Shown here: positions 23,163 through 30,607 of the stretch, in pieces
How positions within the stretch are numbered: position 1 is the stretch's first letter
Layout: each line of letters begins with the position of its first letter
Source: Compostimonas suwonensis
GTDB lineage: Bacteria; Actinomycetota; Actinomycetes; Actinomycetales; Microbacteriaceae
Reading direction: 5' to 3'
NCBI RefSeq assembly: GCF_002797855.1
Contig: NZ_PGFB01000004.1
Coordinates: forward strand, 62,001 to 126,000
Length of the DNA: 64,000 nucleotides
The notes under the pieces: model-generated
The model's database searches: none
What the model was told of the DNA's origin: nothing
What the model saw: the letters and a program-made list of their open reading frames with translations, nothing else
Translations under genes and position numbers: made by a program

Positions 23163-23765
23163 ATGCCCAAGATCGCCATCATCATCGGCAGCACGCGCCC
23201 CGGGCGCAACGGAGAGGCCGTCGCCCGCTGGGTGCACGAGATCGCCTCGCAGCGCACCGAGGTCGACTACGAGCTGGTCGACCTGCTCGACTACGACCTC
23301 CCGCACCTCGACGAGGCGCTTCCGCCCGCGTACGGACAGTACTCGCAGGAGCACACCAAGAAGTGGGCGGCCAAGATCGCCGAGTTCGACGGCTACATCT
23401 TCGTGACCCCCGAGTACAACCACTCCACCTCCGGCGCGCTCAAGAACGCGATCGACTTCCTCTCCGCCGAGTGGAACAACAAGGCCGCCGGCTTCGTGAG
23501 CTACGGCGTCTTCGGCGGATCGCGCGCCGTCGAGCACCTGCGCCTCGTGCTCTCGCAGCTCCAGGTCGCCACCGTCAGCGCGCACGTCGGGCTCGGCCTC
23601 GCGACCGACTTCGTCGACTACTCGAACTTCCAGCCCGCCCCCTACCAGGAGGCCGGCCTCACCGCCGTCTTCGACCAGGTCGAGTCCTGGTCGAGCGCCC
23701 TCGCGCACCTTCGTGGTGCGGATGTCGCCGCCGAGGCGGACGTCGAAGAAGAGACCGCAGCCTAG
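23163..23765 (+). CDS. NADPH-dependent FMN reductase-type oxidoreductase
   Basis: Flavodoxin-like reductase of 200 residues. GSTRPGRNGEAVARWV (9-24) binds the FMN phosphate, and TPEYNHSTSGALKNAIDFL (about 83-101) is the classic flavin and dimer-contact motif of the YieF/chromate reductase/azoreductase group. It has an acidic C-terminal tail. An AAAGGA ribosome site precedes the ATG. It is placed between TetR and MarR regulators, either of which could control it. Likely roles are quinone or xenobiotic reduction. Confidence 0.9.
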   Translation: MPKIAIIIGSTRPGRNGEAVARWVHEIASQRTEVDYELVDLLDYDLPHLDEALPPAYGQYSQEHTKKWAAKIAEFDGYIFVTPEYNHSTSGALKNAIDFLSAEWNNKAAGFVSYGVFGGSRAVEHLRLVLSQLQVATVSAHVGLGLATDFVDYSNFQPAPYQEAGLTAVFDQVESWSSALAHLRGADVAAEADVEEETAA

Positions 23766-23797
23766 GTCTCAGCGGCGCTCAGCGGCGTCTCAAGCCC

Positions 23798-23830
23798 GAG
23801 CCGGTCGTCTCCCCAGGAGGCGGCCGGCTC
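23798..23830. terminator. Terminator hairpin between convergent genes
   Basis: GAGCCGGTCG (23798-23807) pairs with CGGCCGGCTC (23821-23830), one G-T pair. It lies between the flavin reductase stop (23765) and the MarR stop (23870), so it could act for both strands. Confidence 0.6.
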
Positions 23831-23869
23831 GTTCCATGCGTGCGGAGCTGCTCGGCCCCGGAGGTGCGC

Positions 23870-24352
23870 TCAGTCCTCGGAGTCGTCGCCGGGGTCGCAG
23901 GCGTCGAGGGTTCCGAGCACGCTGCGCGAGGCCGCGCCGAGCGACTCGAGCTGCTCGGGCGTCAGCTGGTCGAAGAAGAGCGCGCGGATCGTGTCGACGT
24001 GCCGCGGTGAGGCCTTGACGACGGCGCGACGGCCCTCGGTCGTCAGGTGGATGAAGCTCGCGCGCGCATCGGTGTCGCAGGGGCGCCGCTCGACGAGGCC
24101 GCGCTTCTCCATGCGGGTCACGTGGTGCGAGACCCTGCTCTTCTCCCAGCGGATCGTCGCAACGAGGTCGCGCACCCGGGCGCGCCTCTCGGGCGCGCGC
24201 AAGAGCGCGATGAGCACCTCGTAGTCGGAGTACGAGAGGTTCGCGTCTTTCGAGAGCTGCTCGTCGAGGGCGCGATCGAGGTGCCTTCGCATACGGAAGA
24301 AGGAGTCCCACACCTCTTGTTCATCGGCGCTCAGACGCCCCGGCTTCTCCAT
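23870..24352 (-). CDS. MarR-family transcriptional regulator
   Basis: 160-residue winged-helix dimeric regulator. The core is SYSDYEVLIALLRAPERRARVRDLVATIRWEKSRVSHHVTRMEKRGLVERRPCDTDARASFIHLTTEGR, with the characteristic wing Asp-x-Arg. A Cys in the wing region (RRPCD) is worth noting because some MarR proteins sense oxidants through cysteines. ATG 24352 follows TAGGAT (24359-24364) by 6 nt, so leaderless. Convergent with the flavin reductase gene, which might be a target. Confidence 0.92.
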   Translation of the reverse strand: MEKPGRLSADEQEVWDSFFRMRRHLDRALDEQLSKDANLSYSDYEVLIALLRAPERRARVRDLVATIRWEKSRVSHHVTRMEKRGLVERRPCDTDARASFIHLTTEGRRAVVKASPRHVDTIRALFFDQLTPEQLESLGAASRSVLGTLDACDPGDDSED

Positions 24353-24419
24353 TCCCCAATCCTATGTTCGGGGTATGACAACGCCGGGGACCGAGGCCCG
24401 CGATATGCGTATTCCCTGT

Positions 24420-26714
24420 TCAGCCCACCGCGAACGACGGATCGAGGCTCGGCTCGAACGACACGAGCGAGAGCCGCTGGGTCGGCCTCGTCATGGCCAC
24501 GTAGAGGCCGGCCGCGCCGCGCTCCGCCTGCCGCACGATCCCCTGCGGCTCCACGACGATGACCGAGTCGAACTCGAGCCCCTTCGACTGACGGGCCGTG
24601 AGCACGGAGACCGGCCGCGACAGACCGCGGTCGCCTCGCCCCACGTCGCCGCCGAGCCGCGCGACGAGGCGCTCGGCGACCTCCGGCTCGAGAGCGTCGG
24701 GAACGATGACGGCGACGGTGCCCTCGTCGATGGCGCGATCCCGGGCGATCGTGGCCTCGATCGCATCCACGAGACCGTCGACGGTCGCGGACGCCGAGCC
24801 CCCGGCCGGTGCGGCCGCCACGTGCTCGACGGGCCACTGCGTCTCGCGCACCGCCCGCGACCGCGTCACGACGAGCCCGTTCCGCTCCGCGACATCCTCG
24901 GCCGCCCGGGTGATCTGCGCGGGGGTGCGGTAGTTGACGGTCAGCTCCTCGAGCCGGAACCGCTCCCCGACGAAGGGCTCGAGCGCCTGCTGCCACGACG
25001 AGGGCGCCGCCGGCGAGCTCGCCTGCGCCATGTCGCCGACGATCGTGAACGACTTCATGGGGCCTCGGCGCATGAGCAGCCGCCACTGCATGGGCGAGAG
25101 CTCCTGGGCCTCGTCGACGACGACGTGGCCGTAGGCCCACTCCCGATCGGATGCCGCGCGCTCGGCGGTCGTGCCCCGCGCGGCCGTCTCGGCGAAACCG
25201 CTCGCCAGGGCCTCGGGCGTGATGAAGCCCTCGACCTCCATGTTGCGGATCGCGTTCTCGGCGTTCTCGACATCCCGCTTGTGCTGGGCCTTCGCCGCCC
25301 GCTTCGCGACGGAGGCCTGCTCGTCGTACTCGCCGAGGTATTCGGCCGCCTCGTCGAGCAGGGGGACATCGGAGACGGTGAGCGGCGCGTCGCGGTCGCG
25401 CAGCAGCAGGGCGCGCTGCTCGGGAGTCCACCGCGGGGTGAGGCTCGCGAGCCAGCCGGGCCGCGCGTAGAGGTCGCGCACGAGCTTCTCGGGGGTGAGC
25501 GGCAACCAGGCCGAGTTGAGCAGCACGCGCACGTCGTAGCTCGTGCGCAGGTCTTCGCGCAGGTAGCCGAAGTCGGACTCCTCCACGGTCGAGCCGTTCG
25601 CCGTGAGCTGCGCCACGAGCTGCGCGAGCAGGGCGGAGAGCGCGCTCTTGACGAAGGTCACGCGCGCCGTGTTGTGCGGCTTGCGCGACTCCTGGGCCTT
25701 GCGCATCGCCGTGCGGATGAGCTCGGGAGAGACCTCGAGCCGTTCGCCGTTGACGTCGATGACCTGGGTCTCGGTGGGCACGATCTGACGCGAGGCGACG
25801 GCTTTGCGCACGAGGGCGGCCATCTCGAGCCGGCCCTTGAGAGCCGCGGTCTCGGGGGCGTCCTCCTCCGAGGTCTCGACGCCGGGGAAGAGCTGGCCGA
25901 CGCTCGCGAGAACGACGCCCGACTCGCCGAGGCTCGGCAGCACGGCCTCGATGTACCGCAGGAACGACGCGGACGGGCCCACGACGAGCACACCCGCCGA
26001 GGCGAGACGGTCGCGGTGGGTGTAGAGCAGGTACGCCGCGCGGTGCAGGGCCACCGCGGTCTTGCCGGTTCCCGGGCCGCCCTGCACCACGAGCACACCC
26101 TGCAGCTCCGAGCGGATGATGCGATCCTGCTCCGCCTGGATGGTCGCGACGATGTCGTGCATGCGCCCGGTGCGCTGGGCGGTCAGGGCGGCCATGAGCG
26201 CACCCTCGCCCTGCAGCCGGGCGGCGGCCTCCTCGTCGTCGAGCAGCTCGCTGTCGAAGATCTCGTCGTCGATGCGCAGCAGCTCTCGGCCGCGCGTCGT
26301 CAGGTGGCGGCGGGAGCGCACCCCGAGCGGGGTCGCGGCGGTCGCCTGGTAGAAGGCGCTCGCCTGCGGCACGCGCCAGTCGAGCAGCAGAGGCTGCTGC
26401 TCGGGGTCGCGCAGGCCGATGCGGCCGATGTACAGGCGTTCACCGGCATCCTGCGCCTGATCGGATGCCGTGTGGCTCGCGTCGAGCTGCAGGCTGCCGA
26501 AGACCAGCCGCTCGTCGACCTCGTTGAGCTGGGCGATGCGGTCTTCGTAGATGCGCGCGAAGGCGTCGCGCTCGCTGCGGCTCTGGTGGGTGCCGCCGGG
26601 GTTCTCGAGCCTCACGCGCCCGAGCTGGGTCGCGGCTTCGTCCCGCAGCTCGTCGAGTCGACCGTACAGACTGCTCAGGTATACGCGCTCTCGCGCCAAT
26701 TCCGCATCAACCAC
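24420..26714 (-). CDS. HelD-like RNA polymerase recycling motor ATPase
   Basis: UvrD/Rep superfamily 1A ATPase of 764 residues related to HelD/HelR, which pries stalled RNA polymerase from DNA and, in actinomycetes, can protect it from rifamycins. An N-terminal coiled-coil arm (about 1-70) with an LLDWRVPQASAFYQATAATPLGVRSRRHL segment, typical of HelD, is followed by Walker A GGPGTGKT (212-219), VVDEAQELSPMQW (Walker B), NYRTPAQI and a C-terminal RQSKGLEFDSVIVVEP and YVAMTRPTQRL. The start codon is GTG at 26714. No second copy or antibiotic gene is adjacent. Assignment to HelD rather than a DNA helicase rests on the coiled-coil start and the central insertions. Confidence 0.9.
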   Translation of the reverse strand: MVDAELARERVYLSSLYGRLDELRDEAATQLGRVRLENPGGTHQSRSERDAFARIYEDRIAQLNEVDERLVFGSLQLDASHTASDQAQDAGERLYIGRIGLRDPEQQPLLLDWRVPQASAFYQATAATPLGVRSRRHLTTRGRELLRIDDEIFDSELLDDEEAAARLQGEGALMAALTAQRTGRMHDIVATIQAEQDRIIRSELQGVLVVQGGPGTGKTAVALHRAAYLLYTHRDRLASAGVLVVGPSASFLRYIEAVLPSLGESGVVLASVGQLFPGVETSEEDAPETAALKGRLEMAALVRKAVASRQIVPTETQVIDVNGERLEVSPELIRTAMRKAQESRKPHNTARVTFVKSALSALLAQLVAQLTANGSTVEESDFGYLREDLRTSYDVRVLLNSAWLPLTPEKLVRDLYARPGWLASLTPRWTPEQRALLLRDRDAPLTVSDVPLLDEAAEYLGEYDEQASVAKRAAKAQHKRDVENAENAIRNMEVEGFITPEALASGFAETAARGTTAERAASDREWAYGHVVVDEAQELSPMQWRLLMRRGPMKSFTIVGDMAQASSPAAPSSWQQALEPFVGERFRLEELTVNYRTPAQITRAAEDVAERNGLVVTRSRAVRETQWPVEHVAAAPAGGSASATVDGLVDAIEATIARDRAIDEGTVAVIVPDALEPEVAERLVARLGGDVGRGDRGLSRPVSVLTARQSKGLEFDSVIVVEPQGIVRQAERGAAGLYVAMTRPTQRLSLVSFEPSLDPSFAVG

Positions 26715-26808
26715 TCGTCACAAACCCCTCGGATTCCGGCGAGCCAGTTTACTCCTCCCGGTTGAACGTCTCGGGCCGGCCGGCTGTACGGGCCGCGCGC
26801 CGATGCGC

Positions 26809-26866
26809 GCGAGCGCGGGTCTGCTCGCGAGCGCTGCCCGTCGACGGTCGTCGCTCGCGAACAGAG
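26809..26866. repeat. Copy of the trxA-downstream GC-rich repeat family
   Basis: The sequence shares GCGAGCGCGGGT plus TCGCGA-rich words and an exact 17-mer, TCGCGAACAGAGCCGCG (26855-26871), with the region after trxA (the same 17-mer at 14098-14114). In both places the words follow a hairpin of the type CGCGCCCGrC...GTCGGGCGCG. No gene is seen here between the HelD start and the FKBP stop. Confidence 0.55.
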
Positions 26867-26899
26867 CCGCGCCCGGCAGATCGGATCTGTCGGGCGCGG
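26867..26899 (-). terminator. Terminator hairpin after the FKBP gene
   Basis: CCGCGCCCGGCAGAT (26867-26881) and ATCTGTCGGGCGCGG (26885-26899), a 15 bp stem with one mismatch and a 3 nt loop, 25 nt after the FKBP stop on the minus strand. Confidence 0.75.
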
Positions 26900-26924
26900 C
26901 GGGTGGAACGAGGGGCGGCGGCGC

Positions 26925-27299
26925 TCAGCTCACGCCGAGGAGGTCGATGACGAAGACGAGGGTCTGGCCCGAGAGACGGTGGCCGGCGCCGGCGGGCCCG
27001 TAGGCGAGCTGCGGCGGCACGGTGAGCTTGCGGCGTCCGCCGACCTTCATGCCGGGGATGCCCTCCTGCCACCCCCGGATGAGGTTGCCGAGCGGGAAGT
27101 TGATGGACTGGTTGCGGCTCCAGGACGAGTCGAACTCCTCGCCCGTCTCGTACTCGACGCCGAGGTAGTGCACCTGCACGGTCGAGGTGGCGGACGCCTC
27201 GTCGCCGTCGCCGACGGTGATGTCTTCGATGACGAGGAGCTCCGGGGCGGGGCCCTCGGGGAAGTCGATCTCTGGCTTGGTGTTGGGGTCGTGTGTCAT
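26925..27299 (-). CDS. FKBP-type peptidyl-prolyl cis-trans isomerase
   Basis: Cytoplasmic single-domain FKBP of 124 residues. The domain runs from about 30 to the end: VQVHYLGVEYETGEEFDSSWSR, LIRGWQEGIPGMKVGGRRKLTVPPQLAYGPAGAG and TLVFVIDLLGV. The key aromatic and acidic residues of the active site (Tyr, Asp, Phe-Asp-Ser, Trp in GWQEG, and Tyr in AYG) are conserved. Start ATG 27299 is preferred over an ATG 12 nt upstream; TTGGAT lies 6 nt before it. Divergent from a second, secreted FKBP gene. Confidence 0.93.
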   Translation of the reverse strand: MTHDPNTKPEIDFPEGPAPELLVIEDITVGDGDEASATSTVQVHYLGVEYETGEEFDSSWSRNQSINFPLGNLIRGWQEGIPGMKVGGRRKLTVPPQLAYGPAGAGHRLSGQTLVFVIDLLGVS

Positions 27300-27595
27300 C
27301 CCACCATCCAAGCCGCCCGCGGCCCGAACGTCAAAGCCCGCGTCGGGGCGGGATACCGGGGGCGGGATACGAGGTGAGATGCCGGGGCGAGGTCACGGGA
27401 ACCCACGGAGAGCCTGGGAGAGCGCCGCCAGTCCGGAAAAACATAGCCGGACTCTGTAAGGTGGCATATAGCACACCGCTCGTCCACACGCATGGCGTAT
27501 GTTGTCGAGAGAACTTGCCAGCGCGAGCACAGGCTGAGCGCAGGTGCGTGCAGCAGACTACCGATCTCCCTCCCTCCGACGAAAGATTCTTGAGC
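27300..27595. other. Divergent intergenic region of the two FKBP genes
   Basis: No gene seen in about 300 nt. It holds a 7 bp stem AGTCCGG/CCGGACT (27430-27453) and a CATATA -10-like box near 27465 directed rightward, which would give the lipoprotein FKBP gene a leader of roughly 120 nt. Confidence 0.4.
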
Positions 27596-28576
27596 GTGCG
27601 AAAACTTCCCCTCCTGACAGTGGCTGCCGTGGCCTCCTTGGCCGTTCTCGGCCTGGCCGGTTGCAGCGCCAGCAGCTCCGATCCGTCCGCCTCACCGTCG
27701 GCGAGCAGCGCCGCGGCCGCCGACTGCACCGACTCCGGTTCGATCTCCGACGGCGTGAAGGTCTCAGAAGACACCACGACCAAGCCCACGATCACGATCG
27801 ACGGACCGCTCAAGGCCGACGCCACCGAGCGCACGGTCGTCGTGAAGGGTGACGGCGACGCCGTCGAGGCCGGTCAGCAGCTCGAGGTCGCCATCGCCGC
27901 CTTCAACGGAACGACCGGCGCCGAGATCACCGCCAACGGCTACGACGACGCCGCCATCCCGATCACGGTCGGCGACGCCAACTTCCTCCCCGGCATCGTC
28001 AAGGCCGTCAACTGCTCGAACGTCGGCGACCGAGTCGTCGCCGTCGTGCCCCCCGCAGACGCCTTCCAGGATCAGGGCTCGCCCGACCTCGGTGTGGGCG
28101 CCGACGACAACATCGTCTTCGTCGTCGACGTGCGCTCGGTGCTCCCCTCGAAGGCCTGGGGCGAAGACCAGCCGCCCGTCGACGGCATGCCGACGGTCGA
28201 GCTCGCGGATGACGGAACCCCGACCGTGACGATCCCCGACGCCCCGGCGCCGACCGACCTCAAGATCGCCGTGCTCAAGAAGGGCGACGGAGACACCGTC
28301 GCCGACGGCGCGACCGTGACCGTGCAGTACCAGGGCCTGCTCTGGGATTCGGGAACGATCTTCGACCAGAGCTGGGGCAAGAGCGGCCCCGTGCAGTTCC
28401 AGACCTCCGGTGTGGTGCAGGGCTTCGGCCAGGCGCTCGTCGGGCAGACGGTCGGATCGCAGATCCTCGTCTCCATCCCCCCGGCGCTCGGCTACGGCGA
28501 CGCCGGCCAGCCCGACGCCGGCATCAGCGGCACGGACACCCTCGTCTTCGTGATCGACATCCTCGCGACCGCGTAG
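27596..28576 (+). CDS. Lipoprotein with two FKBP-type PPIase domains
   Basis: Secreted, lipid-anchored folding factor of 326 residues. Signal peptide with Arg-Lys, a hydrophobic core and lipobox L-A-G-C (Cys at about 23), then a Ser/Ala linker. A first, divergent FKBP domain (about 55-170; it lacks the usual YxGxLxdGxxFDsS and GLxxGLxGMkvG signatures) is followed by a canonical one (about 225-326) with VTVQYQGLLWDSGTIFDQSWG, VVQGFGQALVGQTVGSQILVSIPPALGYGD and TLVFVIDIL. Starts: GTG 27596 chosen; an in-frame TTG at 27590 sits closer to the GAAAG ribosome site. It probably helps fold exported proteins at the outer face of the membrane. Adjacent to a cytoplasmic FKBP gene. Confidence 0.9.
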   Translation: MRKLPLLTVAAVASLAVLGLAGCSASSSDPSASPSASSAAAADCTDSGSISDGVKVSEDTTTKPTITIDGPLKADATERTVVVKGDGDAVEAGQQLEVAIAAFNGTTGAEITANGYDDAAIPITVGDANFLPGIVKAVNCSNVGDRVVAVVPPADAFQDQGSPDLGVGADDNIVFVVDVRSVLPSKAWGEDQPPVDGMPTVELADDGTPTVTIPDAPAPTDLKIAVLKKGDGDTVADGATVTVQYQGLLWDSGTIFDQSWGKSGPVQFQTSGVVQGFGQALVGQTVGSQILVSIPPALGYGDAGQPDAGISGTDTLVFVIDILATA

Positions 28577-28597
28577 GCGCCGCACTCTCGACGAGAC

Positions 28598-28636
28598 ACG
28601 CCGCCCCGCACACCGTCACGGTGTGCGGGGCGGCGT
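28598..28636 (+). terminator. Strong terminator after the FKBP lipoprotein
   Basis: A perfect 18 bp stem: ACGCCGCCCCGCACACCG (28598-28615), loop TCA, and complement (28619-28636), followed by TCGTTCT. It lies between convergent FKBP and HxlR genes and can serve both. Confidence 0.85.
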
Positions 28637-28672
28637 CGTTCTCGGCGCTGTCGTTCTCAGCGCTGTCAGGCC

Positions 28673-29140
28673 TTACCAGCTGGTCGTCGCGCCCGGCCCC
28701 GGCACGATGTCGACCTCGTCGAGTCCGAGCCGGGCGCCCTCCGGGTCGACGAGAGCGAGCGTGACCGGGGTGTCGGTTCCCGCCTTGCGGGTGAGCGAGG
28801 CCGGTCCGGCCGCACCCTGCCGGTTCGCGTCTCCCCAGGTCTGCAGCGCGACGAGCACGAGTTTGAGCTCGCGCCCCGACTCGGTCAGGTGGTAGCTGAA
28901 CCGCTCGCGCGAGCCCTCGTCGCGGTAGGCGCGACGTTCGAGCACCCCCGCCTCGGTGAGGGTCGCGAGCCGTGCGCTCAGGATGTCGGAGGGCACGCCG
29001 AGCGCGTCGCGGAACTCGGAGAAGCGGGTCTGGCCGCGGAAGGCGTTGCGCACGATGAGCAGCGTCCAGCGCTCGCCCAGCAGATCGATGCTGCGGTGGA
29101 TCGAACACCGTGGTTCCGGTCTCGGTTTCCGTGTGGCCAT
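28673..29140 (-). CDS. HxlR-family transcriptional regulator
   Basis: 155-residue winged-helix regulator of the HxlR/DUF24 group: CSIHRSIDLLGERWTLLIVRNAFRGQTRFSEFRDALGVPSDILSARLATLTEAGVLERRAYRDEGSRERFSYHLTESGREL. The Cys at the domain start is the position that senses electrophiles in YodB- and HypR-like members. A C-terminal extension of about 50 residues with no known domain follows. Start ATG 29140. Divergent from an MFS gene with a palindrome between, so it probably represses that transporter. Confidence 0.92.
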   Translation of the reverse strand: MATRKPRPEPRCSIHRSIDLLGERWTLLIVRNAFRGQTRFSEFRDALGVPSDILSARLATLTEAGVLERRAYRDEGSRERFSYHLTESGRELKLVLVALQTWGDANRQGAAGPASLTRKAGTDTPVTLALVDPEGARLGLDEVDIVPGPGATTSW

Positions 29141-29169
29141 ACCCACAGGATAGACATCCCGAGTCTCAA

Positions 29170-29182
29170 TTGGAAATTCCAA
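29170..29182. promoter_or_regulatory. HxlR operator candidate
   Basis: TTGGAA-A-TTCCAA, a perfect 13 bp palindrome in the 64 nt between hxlR-type and MFS genes, ending 10 nt before the MFS -10 box (TAGCGT, 29193-29198). It stands out in this GC-rich sequence by its AT content. Confidence 0.75.
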
Positions 29183-29204
29183 CTCAGAATGCTAGCGTTG
29201 CGGC

Positions 29205-30500
29205 ATGACACCAGCACCCGGCACGACGGCACCCGGCACGACATCCGCGCGGCGCCTCGGGCGGCGCGGGAGCTTCTGGACCGCGGCGGCCGTCCTGGCC
29301 CTCTGCCTGTGGGCGAGCGCAGCCCCCTCGGTGCTCTACCCCGACTACTCGGCGGCCTGGGGGCTGAGCCCCGTCGTCATCACCACGATCTTCGGCACCT
29401 ACCCGGTCGCCCTCCTGCTCGTGCTGCTCTTCTTCGGCGGCGTCTCCGACACGATCGGCCGGCGGCGCGCCATGCTCCTGGGCGTCGCGCTCATCGTCGC
29501 GAGCGCGATCGTCTTCGCCCTCGCCCCCGGCGTCGTCTGGCTCTACCTCGGCCGCATCCTGCAGGGAGCGGGAGTCGGATTCGCGCTCGGCGCGGGCAGC
29601 GCGGCCCTCGTCGAGAACAACACGAGCTCCAATCCGCGCATCGCGAGCTCGTTCACCACGGCGTCGACGGCGGCGGGCCTCACGCTGGCCCTGCTCGTCA
29701 CGGGAGCGCTCGCCCAGCACGCTCCGCTGCCGCTGAGCCTCAGCTACGTCGTGCTGCTCGGCCTGAGCGTCGTCGTCGCCGTCTCGCTGTTCCTGATGCC
29801 GAACGACGCCCCGGGCGCGGGGAGCGACGGCGCGGGCGCGGCAGGCGGCGCGCGGCCCCGGTGGAGACCGCAGGCGATCCGGGTGCCCCGCGGCATCCGC
29901 CGGTCCTTCGTCGCCGCGACCCTCTCGGTGTCGGCGGCCTACGCGGTCGGCGCGATCGTGCTCTCGCTCGGCGCCCAGATGGCCCGGGAGTTCACGGGCA
30001 CGACCGATCTGCTGCTCGTCGGCATCCTGCTCGCGGTGTCGTCGTTCATGATCGGCGTCACGGCGCTCCTCTTCCAACGTATGCACGCGCACGTGGCGGT
30101 CATCTCGGGGGCGGTGGTCGGCATCCTCGGGCTCGTGGTCATGGAGGCCAGCGCCGCCTTCGGCCTGCTCTGGCTGTATCTGCTGTGGTGCGTCGTCGGA
30201 GGCGTCGGCTACTCGCTGTCGTTCATGGGCGGCGTCGGGCTCATCAACCGCGCCGCGCCCGCGGAGCACCGCGGCGCCATCCTCTCGGCGCTCTACCTCT
30301 TCTCGTACCTCGTGCAGGCGATCGCGGCCATCGCGGCCGGGGCCTTCGCGACGGCCCTCGGGCTCCAGGCCTCCATCGACATCGTCGCCCCCGCGCTGGC
30401 CGTGCTGTGCCTCGGCGCCGGGGCCGTCGCGGCGATCGACCTCGTCTCGAGCCGTCGCGCAGAGCTCGCGCGGGTGGCCCTCGGCGTGGGCAGCTCCTAG
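29205..30500 (+). CDS. MFS transporter
   Basis: Major facilitator of 431 residues with 12 predicted membrane segments. The loop 2-3 signature is GGVSDTIGRRRAMLLG, and the segment-5 region GRILQGAGVGFALGAGSAALVE resembles drug-efflux members. A Gly/Arg-rich central loop separates the halves. ATG 29205 is 6 nt after TAGCGT, so leaderless. With HxlR control, export of a toxic or electrophilic compound is the likely role; substrate unknown. Confidence 0.9.
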   Translation: MTPAPGTTAPGTTSARRLGRRGSFWTAAAVLALCLWASAAPSVLYPDYSAAWGLSPVVITTIFGTYPVALLLVLLFFGGVSDTIGRRRAMLLGVALIVASAIVFALAPGVVWLYLGRILQGAGVGFALGAGSAALVENNTSSNPRIASSFTTASTAAGLTLALLVTGALAQHAPLPLSLSYVVLLGLSVVVAVSLFLMPNDAPGAGSDGAGAAGGARPRWRPQAIRVPRGIRRSFVAATLSVSAAYAVGAIVLSLGAQMAREFTGTTDLLLVGILLAVSSFMIGVTALLFQRMHAHVAVISGAVVGILGLVVMEASAAFGLLWLYLLWCVVGGVGYSLSFMGGVGLINRAAPAEHRGAILSALYLFSYLVQAIAAIAAGAFATALGLQASIDIVAPALAVLCLGAGAVAAIDLVSSRRAELARVALGVGSS

Positions 30501-30547
30501 CGTCGTCCCTTGCGCCTCGGCCCCGAACGGGGCACTCTGTAAGCAGA

Positions 30548-30598
30548 GCTCATCGCCCAGGCGAGTCGCCGGCACTGCCGCGCCACTGGGCGATGAGC
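30548..30598. terminator. Hairpin between convergent MFS and FAD-oxidase genes
   Basis: GCTCATCGCCCAG (30548-30560) and CTGGGCGATGAGC (30586-30598), a perfect 13 bp stem with a 25 nt GC-rich loop. It sits between stops at 30500 and 30608, so it is probably bidirectional. Confidence 0.65.
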
Positions 30599-30607
30599 CA
30601 CATCGTC

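Noticed and set aside
26700-26760. Rifamycin-associated palindrome upstream of the HelD gene
   Set aside because: No long palindrome is present in this stretch, so rifamycin-specific control is not supported.
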